DNA of 64,000 nt from an uncultured Ruminococcus sp. Its GTDB lineage: Bacteria; Bacillota_A; Clostridia; Oscillospirales; Ruminococcaceae. The position numbers and the translations under genes were made by a program. The stretch is from positions 1-64,000 of the forward strand of contig ONBA01000005.1 in the NCBI GenBank assembly GCA_900315975.1, given 5' to 3'. The notes beneath the pieces are model-generated. The model was not told the origin of the DNA. It saw only the letters and a program-made list of their open reading frames with translations, and did not search any database. Within the stretch, counting starts at the first letter, position 1. The number at the start of each line of letters is the position of its first letter. Below are positions 1 to 8,138 of this stretch, piece after piece.

Positions 1-60
1 ACAGTTAAGACGTCCGGACAACTCTTGACATCATTCGTTCAAAAGCTATTGTCAATTTGA
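1..60 (+). CDS. 3' end of an upstream gene (partial, product unknown)
   Basis: Frame +1 is open from the first base to a TGA at 58-60 and encodes a short tail ending QKLLSI. The other two plus frames hit stops earlier. The ribosome site of the next gene (AAAGGA) begins at this stop, a spacing typical of an operon. Too little is visible to name the product. The position inside a recombinase-bearing element suggests a replication or transfer protein, but this is inference. Confidence 0.35.
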   Translation, partial: TVKTSGQLLTSFVQKLLSI

Positions 61-73
61 AAGGAAGATGTAA

Positions 74-433
74 ATGAAAAACAATATCAACTGCACAGCG
101 TACTCAAATGGCGTAAACTCACCGCTGGAGTATCTCAACATCACTACGCCTGCCGAGTTCAAGGTGGTGATGGACTTACTCTGTTACTACGATAGTGAAA
201 AGAAAACCTCGACCATAAGCCGCACAGGTATTGCAAGAGACACTGCAATGTCGGTGAGCAATGTTGAGCGTGCACTGAAAACTCTTGCGCAGAAAGACAT
301 CATTCGTATCCACAACAATTACGCTGACAACGGTCGTCAGATTGAGAACTCTTACGAAGTCGCATTCCTGAACTATGACATGGACGAGGACAAGCTCCGC
401 GACGCAGAGCTTGCACTTCAGTTCAAAAGTTAA
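74..433 (+). CDS. Winged-helix DNA-binding protein of a mobile element
   Basis: A 119-residue protein with AAAGGA about 8 bases before the ATG. Residues about 28-85 read as a winged helix-turn-helix: a helix around FKVVMDLLCYY, then TGIARDTAMSVSNVERALKTL as the recognition pair, then a beta wing (IIRIHNNYADNGRQIENSYE). This layout is common in plasmid or ICE replication-initiator accessory proteins and in MarR/phage-type regulators. There is no catalytic motif. Its closeness to the TnpW and TnpX genes places it in the cargo or maintenance part of the same integrated element. A regulator or a replication helper are both possible; the exact role is not determined. Confidence 0.6.
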   Translation: MKNNINCTAYSNGVNSPLEYLNITTPAEFKVVMDLLCYYDSEKKTSTISRTGIARDTAMSVSNVERALKTLAQKDIIRIHNNYADNGRQIENSYEVAFLNYDMDEDKLRDAELALQFKS

Positions 434-503
434 TTGTCATAGGGGCTGTGTCATGATGTCATACGCTTATATATTAAGTATACAAGAGAATACATATTAT
501 ATA

Positions 504-565
504 GCAAAGAAGAAGGTTATATATTACTTGATAGTTATATAAACTATGCGCCTTCTTTTCTTTGC
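504..565. repeat. Long imperfect inverted repeat (hairpin)
   Basis: GCAAAG then AAGAAGG at 504-516 pairs with CCTTCTT and CTTTGC at 551-565, giving 13 base pairs with a 2-base bulge. The AT-rich loop holds another TTATATA/TATATAA pair. It lies 70 bases after the stop of the winged-helix gene. It lacks a clean T-run, so it could be a weak terminator or a structural part of the mobile element. Confidence 0.55.
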
Positions 566-693
566 AATGATAACTGTGACAGTAACCGTGTAAAGAATGA
601 TTATCCGAAACACGCGCAAAAAGTCCCTTTTTAGCCGCCTTCAAAACCAAAATGGTATAGTTACCCCGCCGCTCCCGTTGAATGCGGTTGTCG

Positions 694-900
694 CGCAACG
701 TGGAGCGAGTTGCGGGATATATCAGAGGGAGAAAAAACGGACAAACCTGCGGTGCGGAAGTCGGTCCGCAAGACCGGCAAGCATAGCAAACGGCGTTCCG
801 TTTGCCGCTGAAAACGGGAGAACCCGTGCCCCTTTTTGGTTTGCAGGAAAAAGGCTGGCGTCAAACCGCCAGCCAATTCACATCGGCTCGGCAAAGCCGA
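694..900. repeat. Array of seven closely packed perfect hairpins, possible oriT or single-strand origin
   Basis: Perfect stems are visible in series: CGCAAC/GTTGCG (694-714), CGGTC/GACCG (762-776), GCAAACGG/CCGTTTGC with a 4-base loop (786-805), ACGGG/CCCGT (814-827), CCTTTTT/AAAAAGG (831-854), GGCTGGCG/CGCCAGCC (853-874) and TCGGCT/AGCCGA (883-900). Such dense intramolecular pairing is typical of transfer origins, single-strand replication origins and some structured RNAs. The next genes belong to a serine-recombinase element, so an oriT or ss-origin is the favoured reading. No relaxase gene is in view, so this is inference. Confidence 0.4.
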
Positions 901-1084
901 CCGAAATATCGGGACTTACAGTATTTGCAAATTGGCGTCAAAATTAGAATACGCGAAAAATCTTGGAGTCAGAAAAAGAAAAAACTACAATTATCGCCTA
1001 TAATCAGGGAGGTGTGACCGGAGTCAGAGAATCTTTTAAAACTGAATAGTAAGTTTGAAAAAGTGTGACGTGAAAGGAGTTCAT

Positions 1085-1246
1085 ATGAAATCTGAAACGA
1101 ATGAAAAAGCTCTTTGCGTTGACAAGAAGATGACCATAAAAGGACAAACCTTTGACGTGACGCTTGTTTTCAAACCTCCTGAAAAGCCGAGCGAAACCGT
1201 TGAGGATAAGATCAAGCACTTGATAAACGGCGACAGGATCTGCTGA
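1085..1246 (+). CDS. tnpW: TnpW-like small transposon protein
   Basis: A 53-residue protein starting at the ATG at 1085, which has AAGGAG 5 bases upstream; a longer frame begins at 1055 but has no ribosome site. The core, with MTIKGQTFDVTLVF followed by ETVEDKIKHLI, fits the TnpW family of small proteins found just upstream of TnpX-type recombinases in Tn4451-like elements and many gut Firmicutes elements. Function in the family is not established. It lies about 100 bases before the recombinase gene and is probably co-transcribed with it. Confidence 0.7.
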   Translation: MKSETNEKALCVDKKMTIKGQTFDVTLVFKPPEKPSETVEDKIKHLINGDRIC

Positions 1247-1344
1247 AAATAGTTCTGGACTTTCGAGCCGAGTAGGAGTATACTGTTGGTGTATCCTATT
1301 CGGTTTGATTCCCAGAAGCGAACGCTTCGGAACAGGAGGATATG

Positions 1345-2994
1345 ATGAGAGAATCAAACACGGAACAGATAACAGCGCTCTATTGTCGTCTCAGTCAGGA
1401 GGACTTGCGTGCAGGCGAGTCGCTGTCAATAGAAAATCAAAGACTTATGCTGAAAGACTACGCTGAAAAGAATGGCTTCCGCAATTGCCAGTATTACATT
1501 GACGATGGTTATAGCGGAGTTGATAACACCCGTCCCGAGTATGTTCATATGCTCGATGATGTGCAGAACGGACTGGTCGGAACAGTCATTGTGAAAGATC
1601 AGTCGAGACTTGGACGCGACCATTTGGAAACGGACAGGCTCATGGAATTGGTGTTTCCAGCATATGATGTACGCTTCATTGCGGTAACGGACGGAGTAGA
1701 CAGTGCCAACGGTATCAATGAGATGTCGGGCATAAAGAACCTGTTAAATGATATGTATGCCCGCGACTGTTCAAACAAGATAAGGGCTGTACTGAGAGCA
1801 AAGGGCGAACGCGGAGAACGTCTTGCAGCCTGGATAGCATACGGTTATATGAGAGATCCAAGTAACCCGAAGCAAATCATACCCGATCCCGAGACTGCAC
1901 CTGTTGTCAAGCATATCTTTGAGATGTATGCAAGTGGAATAGGCATAAAGCGTATCTGTGGATCTCTTGAACAGGAACAAGTGCTGTCACCCAGCGCTTA
2001 CAATTACCGAAAGAACGGCAGCCGTTCAAGAGACTTAAAGCTTGACAAGCCTTACGCATGGGCGAAAAATACTATACGCAAAATGCTATCGAATCAAATT
2101 TACTGCGGAGATACGGTCAACTTCAAGACCTATTCAAAGTCCAACAAGCTGAAAAAGCGTATCAAGAACTCGCCTGAGAATATGATGATATTTCTCAATA
2201 CGCACGAACCGATTATCGACAGAGCGACGTTTGACCTTGTACAGAAGCACTTTGAAGGACGAAAGCGTGCTGATAAACGTGGTGAGCTGGACAAGTATGC
2301 AGGTTACCTTTACTGTGCAGAATGTAGTTCAAGGCTGTATCGTAATCGGGATAAAGCCCACGGATACGATAGCTACCGCTGCGGACACTATGAAAGCCGC
2401 AAAAGCGACTGCACTTCACATTACATTCGTGAAAGTGTGCTCGACGAGATAGTTTTAAGAGCAATGAAAAAGGTGACGAAATACGCAAGGGAGCACTCGG
2501 ACGTATTTTACAAAGATGCCATGAGAAACGGCGAAGCAGAAGCAACCAAAAATCTGAAAGAGTCAGAAAGCCTTAGAATTGAATACGAGTCCAAGATAAA
2601 GCAGATCGACAACGCAATACAGCTTCTCTACATGGACAGGTCTAACGGCAAAATTACAGACGAGCGTTACGAACTTCTCTCCGCAAGCTTTGAAAATGAG
2701 CAGACTGAGCTGAAAGCAAAGCTCAGTTCCCTCAACTCACAGCTTGATGAAGTGAAAGTGCGTGAGAAATGTATCCGTGACTTTATCACCAAGGCTAAGA
2801 GGTATGTAACAATTTCAAAGGTCACTCCGGAGCTCCTGAGAGCCTTTATAGAGCGAATTGAAGTCCACGAAAAGGCTGTAAAACGTTCAAGGACTTGTGG
2901 TAATCATATAGTCATTTACTTCACATTTCATCCTGACAAAGCGTTCAGGCTTGACGGAGAGATGGACGAGCTTGGCATGACTAAGTTTGCATAA
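1345..2994 (+). CDS. TnpX-type large serine recombinase
   Basis: A 549-residue site-specific recombinase that would excise and integrate the mobile element through a 5'-phosphoserine link. The N-terminal resolvase domain (about 8-155) has the nucleophile serine in YCRLSQED and the arginine motif KDQSRLGRDHLETD. It is followed by the Recombinase domain (about 170-290), a zinc ribbon with cysteines at 324, 327, 346 and 356, a coiled coil (about 390-475) and a C-terminal DUF4368-like tail. There are two adjacent ATGs; AGGAGGA at 1334-1340 is 5 bases from the second, so 1345 is chosen. No frameshift or lost catalytic residue is seen, so the enzyme is probably active. It marks the right end of the element. 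Confidence 0.92.
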   Translation: MRESNTEQITALYCRLSQEDLRAGESLSIENQRLMLKDYAEKNGFRNCQYYIDDGYSGVDNTRPEYVHMLDDVQNGLVGTVIVKDQSRLGRDHLETDRLMELVFPAYDVRFIAVTDGVDSANGINEMSGIKNLLNDMYARDCSNKIRAVLRAKGERGERLAAWIAYGYMRDPSNPKQIIPDPETAPVVKHIFEMYASGIGIKRICGSLEQEQVLSPSAYNYRKNGSRSRDLKLDKPYAWAKNTIRKMLSNQIYCGDTVNFKTYSKSNKLKKRIKNSPENMMIFLNTHEPIIDRATFDLVQKHFEGRKRADKRGELDKYAGYLYCAECSSRLYRNRDKAHGYDSYRCGHYESRKSDCTSHYIRESVLDEIVLRAMKKVTKYAREHSDVFYKDAMRNGEAEATKNLKESESLRIEYESKIKQIDNAIQLLYMDRSNGKITDERYELLSASFENEQTELKAKLSSLNSQLDEVKVREKCIRDFITKAKRYVTISKVTPELLRAFIERIEVHEKAVKRSRTCGNHIVIYFTFHPDKAFRLDGEMDELGMTKFA

Positions 2995-3000
2995 TAAAAA

Positions 3001-3083
3001 TCTCCGAGGATGACCTCCTCGGAGATAATACATAATTAACTGCGTTAAGAACACCATACAGACGATTTGGTGTTCCTTTTTTT
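3001..3083. terminator. Two hairpins after the recombinase; second is a terminator
   Basis: TCTCCGAGG (3001-3009) pairs with CCTCGGAGA (3017-3025) but has no T-run. GAACACCA (3049-3056) pairs with TGGTGTTC (3068-3075) and is followed by seven or more T. The second can end recombinase transcription, just before the convergent ligase gene. The element's right junction probably lies near here, but no attachment site could be identified from one end alone. Confidence 0.7.
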
Positions 3084-3088
3084 GATAT

Positions 3089-5617
3089 TTAAGCAGTAAC
3101 TATGCTGTTTGCATTATGGAGCTTGAGCTTTTCTACAGCCTGCTCTCTCATTTTGTATTTGAGTATCTTGCCAGCCGCATTCATCGGAAATCCGTCAACA
3201 AAGTCGATGTATCTCGGACACTTATGCTTTGCCATTCTTTCAAGGCAGAAGTCCTTGATTTCCTGCTCTGTAGCTGTCTCGCCTTCTTTAAGAACGATAC
3301 AAGCCATTATCTCCTCACCGTAGTCCTCATCAGGTACTCCGATGACCTGAACGTCCTTTATTTTCGGGTATGTGTAAAGGAAGTCCTCTATCTCCTTGGG
3401 GTAGATATTCTCACCGCCGCGGATTATCATGTCCTTGATTCGTCCGGTTATCTTGAAATAGCCGTCAGATGAACGTCTTCTTGCGAGGTCACCTGTATGG
3501 AGCCAGCCTTCGCTGTCGATAGCATTTGCCGTTGCCTCGGGCATTTTGTAGTAACCCTTCATAATGTTGTAGCCGCGTGCTACGAACTCGCCGTCTGTAT
3601 CGTCAGGAAGTTCTTCATTGGTCTCAGGGTCAACTATCTTGCACTCAACACCGAAGATAGGTCCGCCAACGGTATTGACACGCTGTTCTAATGTATCAGT
3701 AGTCTTGCTCATGGTAGTTGCAGGAGATGCTTCGGTCTGACCGTATGTAATACATATCTCGCTCATGTGCATCTTCTCAACAACTTCTTCCATTGTCTTT
3801 ATCGGACAAGGTGAACCTGCCATGATACCTGTTCTCATATACGAAAAATCAGTCTTGTCAAAATCTTCATGTCCAAGCATAGCGATAAACATAGTCGGTA
3901 CACCGTGGAAACAGGTTATCTTCTCCTTATTGATACAAGCAAGTCCCTTTCTCGGTGAGAAACGTGTTATAGGAGACATTGTTGTACCGTGAGTCACGGA
4001 AGCGGTCATAGCCAGTACCATGCCGAAACAGTGGAACATAGGCACCTGTATCATCATACGGTCTGCTGTGGAAAGGTCCATACAGTCACCGATAGCCTTA
4101 CCGTTATTGACTACATTGTAGTGAGTGAGCATTACTCCCTTCGGGAATCCTGTAGTGCCTGATGTGTACTGCATATTTGCTACATCGTGGATATCTATTG
4201 TCTTGCGGACTGCCTCAACTTCGCTGTATGCGACCTTGCGCGACTCGGCAAGTGCTGACTCCCATGTGTAGCATCCATGATTCTCGGAATCTATTGTGAT
4301 AACGTTGCGGAGGAAGGGAAGCTTCGCAGAATGAAGCTGACCGGGTTCGCAGTTTTCAAGTTCGGGACAGAGTTCCTTGATAATATCAACGTACTTGATA
4401 TTTTTGATTCCGTCTATCATAACGAGTGTCATTGTATCTGACTGTCTCAGCAGATACTCAGCCTCATGAATACGGTATTCTGTGTTCATAGTAACGAGAA
4501 CCGCGCCAATTTTGGTAGTAGCCCAGAATGTGATGTACCACTGCGGCACGTTAGTAGCCCATATAGCAACGTGGTCGCCCTTCTTTACACCCATTGCAAG
4601 AAGTGCACGTGCGAAGTTGTCAACGTCATCGCGGAATTCAGGATATGTACGAGTATAATCGAGTTCAGTATAGCGGAACGCATACTGATTCGGGAACTGG
4701 TCACAGATACGGTCGAGAATATCGGGGAAAGTATAATTGAGGATACGCTCCTTAGGCCACGGATACTGACCGTCACCGCGCATATTTGTCTGAAGCGGGT
4801 GCTTGTGTTTTCTCTTGTAGGGAGCCATATACTCCGCAAACTGAGGTATAACGATACCTGCGTCACTGAGGTCAGGTGCCCAGCGCTTTACCCATTCAAG
4901 CGATATATAACCTGTGTAGTTGATAGTATCAAGGGCGGCAATCATTTCCTTGACAGGAATGTCACCTGTGCCCATGATGCGGTACTCTACGGTACCGTCC
5001 TCACGCATAACGCTGTCCTTGACCTGAATGTATTTTATGTATTCACCGAGGTTTGATATAGTAGTCTCGGGAGCTTCTCCATTGAAGCGGTAAGGATGAT
5101 GCATATCCCAGAGTGCGGCTACCTTACGGCTGTGCACTTCAGAAAGAAGCTTTGCAAGACGTGCAGTGTCGCTGTATACACCATTGGTCTCAACAAGAAG
5201 TGTTACATTGTACTCTTCTGCTACAGGAACAAGCTGTCTGAGGCATTCTGCAACGTATGCATCGTCAACGTCTCCGCCGGGAGCAGGTTCGAGGTCGCCG
5301 AGAATTCTGATATATGATGTACCAAGCTTATTTGCAAGCTTTGCGTATGCTGTTATTTCTTCCTTTACAGCGTCGAACTTGTCCTTGAATTTAAGGCAGG
5401 CTCCTGATGTAAGGCAAGGTATCTCCAGACCTAGTGTTCTTAGTTTTTCGATAGTCTTAGGTAGGTTTTCCTCCTTAAACGGCTGTGCATTTACGGAGAA
5501 TATCTCATTTCCGAGACCTCTTATCTCGATTCCGTCAAAATTAAAGTCTTTAGCCATGGAGTAGATGTCGGCCCATGAAAAATCAGGGCAAGCAAGAGTC
5601 GAAAAACTGATTTTCAC
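3089..5617 (-). CDS. Fusion of TIM-barrel sugar-phosphate isomerase/epimerase and AMP-forming acyl-CoA synthetase
   Basis: About 842 residues in two parts. Residues 1-270 are a xylose-isomerase-like TIM barrel (AP endonuclease 2 family) with metal-ligand-like ETNGVYSD, WDMHHPYR and ISLEW motifs. Residues about 310-840 are an acyl-CoA synthetase: P-loop YTSGTTGFPKG, YGQTEASP, GWLHTGD, GRIKDMIIRGGENIYP, and the C-terminal catalytic lysine in AAGKILKYK. The closest ligase type is medium/long-chain acyl-CoA synthetase. AAAAGGA at 5628-5634 sits 10 bases from a GTG at 5617 but only 1 base from an ATG at 5626, so GTG is preferred; an ATG start would add three residues. The substrate is not predictable. 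The gene stands alone between a terminator and an AT-rich region. Confidence 0.85.
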   Translation of the reverse strand: MKISFSTLACPDFSWADIYSMAKDFNFDGIEIRGLGNEIFSVNAQPFKEENLPKTIEKLRTLGLEIPCLTSGACLKFKDKFDAVKEEITAYAKLANKLGTSYIRILGDLEPAPGGDVDDAYVAECLRQLVPVAEEYNVTLLVETNGVYSDTARLAKLLSEVHSRKVAALWDMHHPYRFNGEAPETTISNLGEYIKYIQVKDSVMREDGTVEYRIMGTGDIPVKEMIAALDTINYTGYISLEWVKRWAPDLSDAGIVIPQFAEYMAPYKRKHKHPLQTNMRGDGQYPWPKERILNYTFPDILDRICDQFPNQYAFRYTELDYTRTYPEFRDDVDNFARALLAMGVKKGDHVAIWATNVPQWYITFWATTKIGAVLVTMNTEYRIHEAEYLLRQSDTMTLVMIDGIKNIKYVDIIKELCPELENCEPGQLHSAKLPFLRNVITIDSENHGCYTWESALAESRKVAYSEVEAVRKTIDIHDVANMQYTSGTTGFPKGVMLTHYNVVNNGKAIGDCMDLSTADRMMIQVPMFHCFGMVLAMTASVTHGTTMSPITRFSPRKGLACINKEKITCFHGVPTMFIAMLGHEDFDKTDFSYMRTGIMAGSPCPIKTMEEVVEKMHMSEICITYGQTEASPATTMSKTTDTLEQRVNTVGGPIFGVECKIVDPETNEELPDDTDGEFVARGYNIMKGYYKMPEATANAIDSEGWLHTGDLARRRSSDGYFKITGRIKDMIIRGGENIYPKEIEDFLYTYPKIKDVQVIGVPDEDYGEEIMACIVLKEGETATEQEIKDFCLERMAKHKCPRYIDFVDGFPMNAAGKILKYKMREQAVEKLKLHNANSIVTA

Positions 5618-5793
5618 TGTTATCATTCCTTTTTGGATAAATTTAAACATGATAATTATATCATAAAAAGCCGCAAAAATCAAGTAAATTCTTCGATTTT
5701 TTGCACGTTGTCACAACCGGTATACTTTATGCACAAATTCATCATTATAATATGTATCATATTAACACAAATGTAAAACATTTCCCGCAGTAC

Positions 5794-5822
5794 TTGTAAT
5801 TTTCAATTTTTAATATTATAAT
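5794..5822 (+). promoter_or_regulatory. Sigma-A-type promoter for the zinc-ribbon pilin-like gene
   Basis: TTGTAA (5794-5799), 17 bases, TATAAT (5817-5822). The gene starts 55 bases downstream. Confidence 0.55.
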
Positions 5823-5876
5823 TATCATATCGGATTATATCTGATAATTAATAAACACAACAGGAGTGATCTTCTT

Positions 5877-6608
5877 ATGCCATTTTGTCAGAACTGCGGC
5901 AGAGTTCTCGCTGAAAACGAGGTCTGCAATTGTACAACAGCTAACCCTAACCCTACAGGTACTAATTTCACTAACACACCTCCCCCTCCGATGGCTCAGC
6001 CTATTTACAACAACGTTGTAAATCAGCAGCAGCCTCAAAAAAAGAGCTTATGGTGGATCTGGCTCATAATCTTGCCGATAATCCTTGTAGTACTTATGAT
6101 ACTTGCAATTCTTGCTGCCATACTCGTTCCTTCGATGATCGGATATACAAACAAGGCGAAGCTTTCATCAATGAACTCAAGTGCAAGCTCACTCTACAAG
6201 GCTGCTAATTCATCAATCGTTGAACTCGATGAGGAAGGCAATAAAATTCATGGATATTACATCATCTCATCTGATGAGAAAAAGAATTTCAACATTCCTT
6301 CAGGCTTCGATACCGACGAATTCTACTCTAAGATGGACAATTTCTTCTCTGATAACTCCAAGGTAGAATGGTTTGTAGTTATGGAAGATTCATATGTATC
6401 TTATTCAGCTAATTCAGAAAACTGGGATTCCAAAAAACTCGTTGGTACATACCCTGCTGCAACTACGGACGGTCCGACATACTATGATGCTACCTATTCT
6501 TCAAACAGAAGCAAGGCTTCCCTTAACGAACTCTACAAAGACGCTAAGTCAAAGGTAGATGATAAGTCATCATCAGCCAGCTATGACGACTACTACACAT
6601 ATTATTAA
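5877..6608 (+). CDS. Zinc-ribbon, membrane-anchored pilin-like protein
   Basis: 243 residues with AGGAG 10 bases before the ATG. Residues 4-19 form a zinc ribbon (CQNCG ... CNC). A Pro/Asn/Gln-rich linker follows, then KKSLWWIW and a hydrophobic helix running into ILAAILVPSMIGYTNKAKL (about 58-98). The end of that helix, with small residues followed by YTNKAKLSSMNSSASSLYKA, resembles the N-terminal helix of type IV pilins and pseudopilins, but no prepilin peptidase site (G followed by F/M-T-L-x-E) is evident. The rest is an alpha/beta extracellular domain ending in a Ser/Asp/Tyr-rich tail. Neither secretion nor pilus genes are next to it. Function unknown; it stands as a single-gene unit with its own promoter and terminator. 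Confidence 0.8.
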   Translation: MPFCQNCGRVLAENEVCNCTTANPNPTGTNFTNTPPPPMAQPIYNNVVNQQQPQKKSLWWIWLIILPIILVVLMILAILAAILVPSMIGYTNKAKLSSMNSSASSLYKAANSSIVELDEEGNKIHGYYIISSDEKKNFNIPSGFDTDEFYSKMDNFFSDNSKVEWFVVMEDSYVSYSANSENWDSKKLVGTYPAATTDGPTYYDATYSSNRSKASLNELYKDAKSKVDDKSSSASYDDYYTYY

Positions 6609-6616
6609 TGTATACG

Positions 6617-6648
6617 AAAAGTCCTCCGTAATTATGGAGGACTTTTTA
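6617..6648 (+). terminator. Rho-independent terminator after the pilin-like gene
   Basis: AAAAGTCCTCC (6617-6627) pairs with GGAGGACTTTTT (6636-6647); the 3' side is a T-run. Confidence 0.85.
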
Positions 6649-6660
6649 TTACCCAAAATC

Positions 6661-6690
6661 AAAAGCGGATACCATTAGGCATCCGCTTTT
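6661..6690 (-). terminator. Terminator after pyk
   Basis: AAAAGCGGAT (6661-6670) pairs perfectly with ATCCGCTTTT (6681-6690). It lies just past the pyk stop codon; read on the minus strand it ends in TTTTGATTTT. Confidence 0.7.
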
Positions 6691-6698
6691 ATGTCTTT

Positions 6699-8123
6699 TT
6701 ACTTGCCTATTCGTTCAACCTTCATAAGGTTTGTAGTACCCGATACACCAAGCGGTACTCCAGCTGTAATAGCTACAAGGTCGCCGTCCTCAACAAGACG
6801 ATGCTCCTCAGCTTCGTGCACAGCCGCTTCAAAGAGTTCATCGGTACTGTTCTTTTCGTCAATGATGTAAGGGATAACTCCCCAGCTCATATTCATCTGA
6901 CGGCATACCACTTCGCTCATGGTACAGCTTATTATCGGACAAAGCGGACGATACTTTGAAATAAGACGTGCTGTCTGTCCGCCAAGAGATACTGTTATGA
7001 TAGCTCTTGCGTCAAGGTCGTGTGCAGTTGTTACTGTCGCATGAGCGATAGCTTCAGCTATGCTTCCGTCCGGATTCGAGCTTCTCTTTGAGAATCTGCC
7101 CTTGTAGTCAATATTGTTCTCAGTTGTCTCTGCGATGAGAGCCATTGTCTTTACAGCTTCAACAGGGTAAGCACCTGCGGCAGTCTCGCCGGAAAGCATG
7201 ATAGCACTTGTGCCGTCGTAAATAGCGTTTGCAACGTCGGTTATCTCCGCTCTCGTAGGGCGAGGATTCGTTATCATTGATTCGAGCATCTGTGTCGCTG
7301 TAACGACCTGCTTGCCTGCATTGTAGCCCTTATGGATAAGTCGCTTCTGTATAGCCGGTATCTGCTCAAACGGTATCTCTACACCCATGTCACCGCGTGC
7401 AACCATGATTCCGTCAGCCGCTTCGAGTATCTCGTCTATATTCTCTACACCGTCGGAATTCTCGATTTTTGCAATGATACGTACATCAAACCATCCAAGA
7501 CTCTGTGTGAATTTTCTGAGGTAGTTTATATCAGCCGCCGAGCGTACAAAACTTGCGGCAATGAAGTCGAATCCCATCTTTGAACCGAATTCGAGGTCGT
7601 CCATATCACGCTCACTCAGGTAAGGCATTGAAAGCTGTACTCCGGGGACGTTTATTCCCTTATTATTCGAGAGCTTTCCACCGTGGATAACTCTGCAAAC
7701 TATGTCTGTCTTCGTCACCTTTTCAGCAATAAGCTCAATAACTCCGTCGTTGATGAGTATTCGTGTACCTATACTTACGTCACGCGGAAGCTTACTGAAG
7801 CTTATGCTTCCGACTTCTGCTGTACAAGGCACATCTTCTGTTGTAAGAGTATAGGTATCGCCGTCGTGTATCTCTACAGGCTTATCATCAACAAATTTTC
7901 CGAGACGTATCTCGGGTCCCTTCGTGTCGAGAAGTGTCGCAATGGGAAGGTCGAGTTCCTTTCTGAGACGTTCTATCTGACGAAAACGCTTCTCGTGCGT
8001 TTCATATTCTCCGTGCGAAAAATTGAATCGTGCTACATTCATACCCGCGAGCATAAGCTCACGCATAATGTTTTCATCGTCTGTGGCAGGTCCTATAGTG
8101 CATACAATCTTGGTTTTTCTCAT
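6699..8123 (-). CDS. pyk: Pyruvate kinase
   Basis: 474 residues, the standard length without the extra C-terminal PEP-utiliser domain found in some Firmicutes enzymes. It converts phosphoenolpyruvate and ADP to pyruvate and ATP in the cytosol, the last glycolytic step. Visible features are the N-terminal TKIVCTIGPATDDE, NFSHGEYETH, the substrate/metal signature IAKIENSDGVENIDEI with the catalytic lysine, MVARGDMGVEIP, and the C-terminal allosteric-type domain with HATVTTAHDL. The ATG at 8123 follows an AAAGGAG about 10 bases upstream. It starts 16 bases after pcrA and is presumably co-transcribed from the pcrA promoter, an unusual pairing of DNA repair with glycolysis. Confidence 0.96.
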   Translation of the reverse strand: MRKTKIVCTIGPATDDENIMRELMLAGMNVARFNFSHGEYETHEKRFRQIERLRKELDLPIATLLDTKGPEIRLGKFVDDKPVEIHDGDTYTLTTEDVPCTAEVGSISFSKLPRDVSIGTRILINDGVIELIAEKVTKTDIVCRVIHGGKLSNNKGINVPGVQLSMPYLSERDMDDLEFGSKMGFDFIAASFVRSAADINYLRKFTQSLGWFDVRIIAKIENSDGVENIDEILEAADGIMVARGDMGVEIPFEQIPAIQKRLIHKGYNAGKQVVTATQMLESMITNPRPTRAEITDVANAIYDGTSAIMLSGETAAGAYPVEAVKTMALIAETTENNIDYKGRFSKRSSNPDGSIAEAIAHATVTTAHDLDARAIITVSLGGQTARLISKYRPLCPIISCTMSEVVCRQMNMSWGVIPYIIDEKNSTDELFEAAVHEAEEHRLVEDGDLVAITAGVPLGVSGTTNLMKVERIGK

Positions 8124-8138
8124 GTGTGTGTAACTCCT

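Larger units (their letters stand above)
434..1084. other. 650-base gene-free stretch inside the mobile element
   Basis: No reading frame here has both a plausible ribosome site and a recognisable protein; the open frames at 597-947 and 661-894 (opposite strand) read through GC-rich hairpins and have no domain-like pattern. What it does hold is the 504-565 inverted repeat, a cluster of seven short perfect hairpins at 694-900, and a direct repeat GGAGTCAG near 964 and 1020. The base composition of 660-900 is more GC-rich than the flanks. Confidence 0.6.

Noticed and set aside
597..947. 116-codon open frame across the hairpin array and the 77-codon opposite frame at 661-894
   Set aside because: Neither has a ribosome site, codon use is odd, and the frame is simply kept open by GC-rich palindromes; no domain pattern is visible.
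4466..5056. 196-codon plus-strand frame opposite the ligase fusion
   Set aside because: It is a shadow of the intact, motif-rich minus-strand gene and has no start signal.
5744..5752. Possible minus-strand -10 box for the ligase fusion
   Set aside because: TATAAT is present but the best -35 (TTGTGT) is only 15 bases away, so it was not listed as a promoter.
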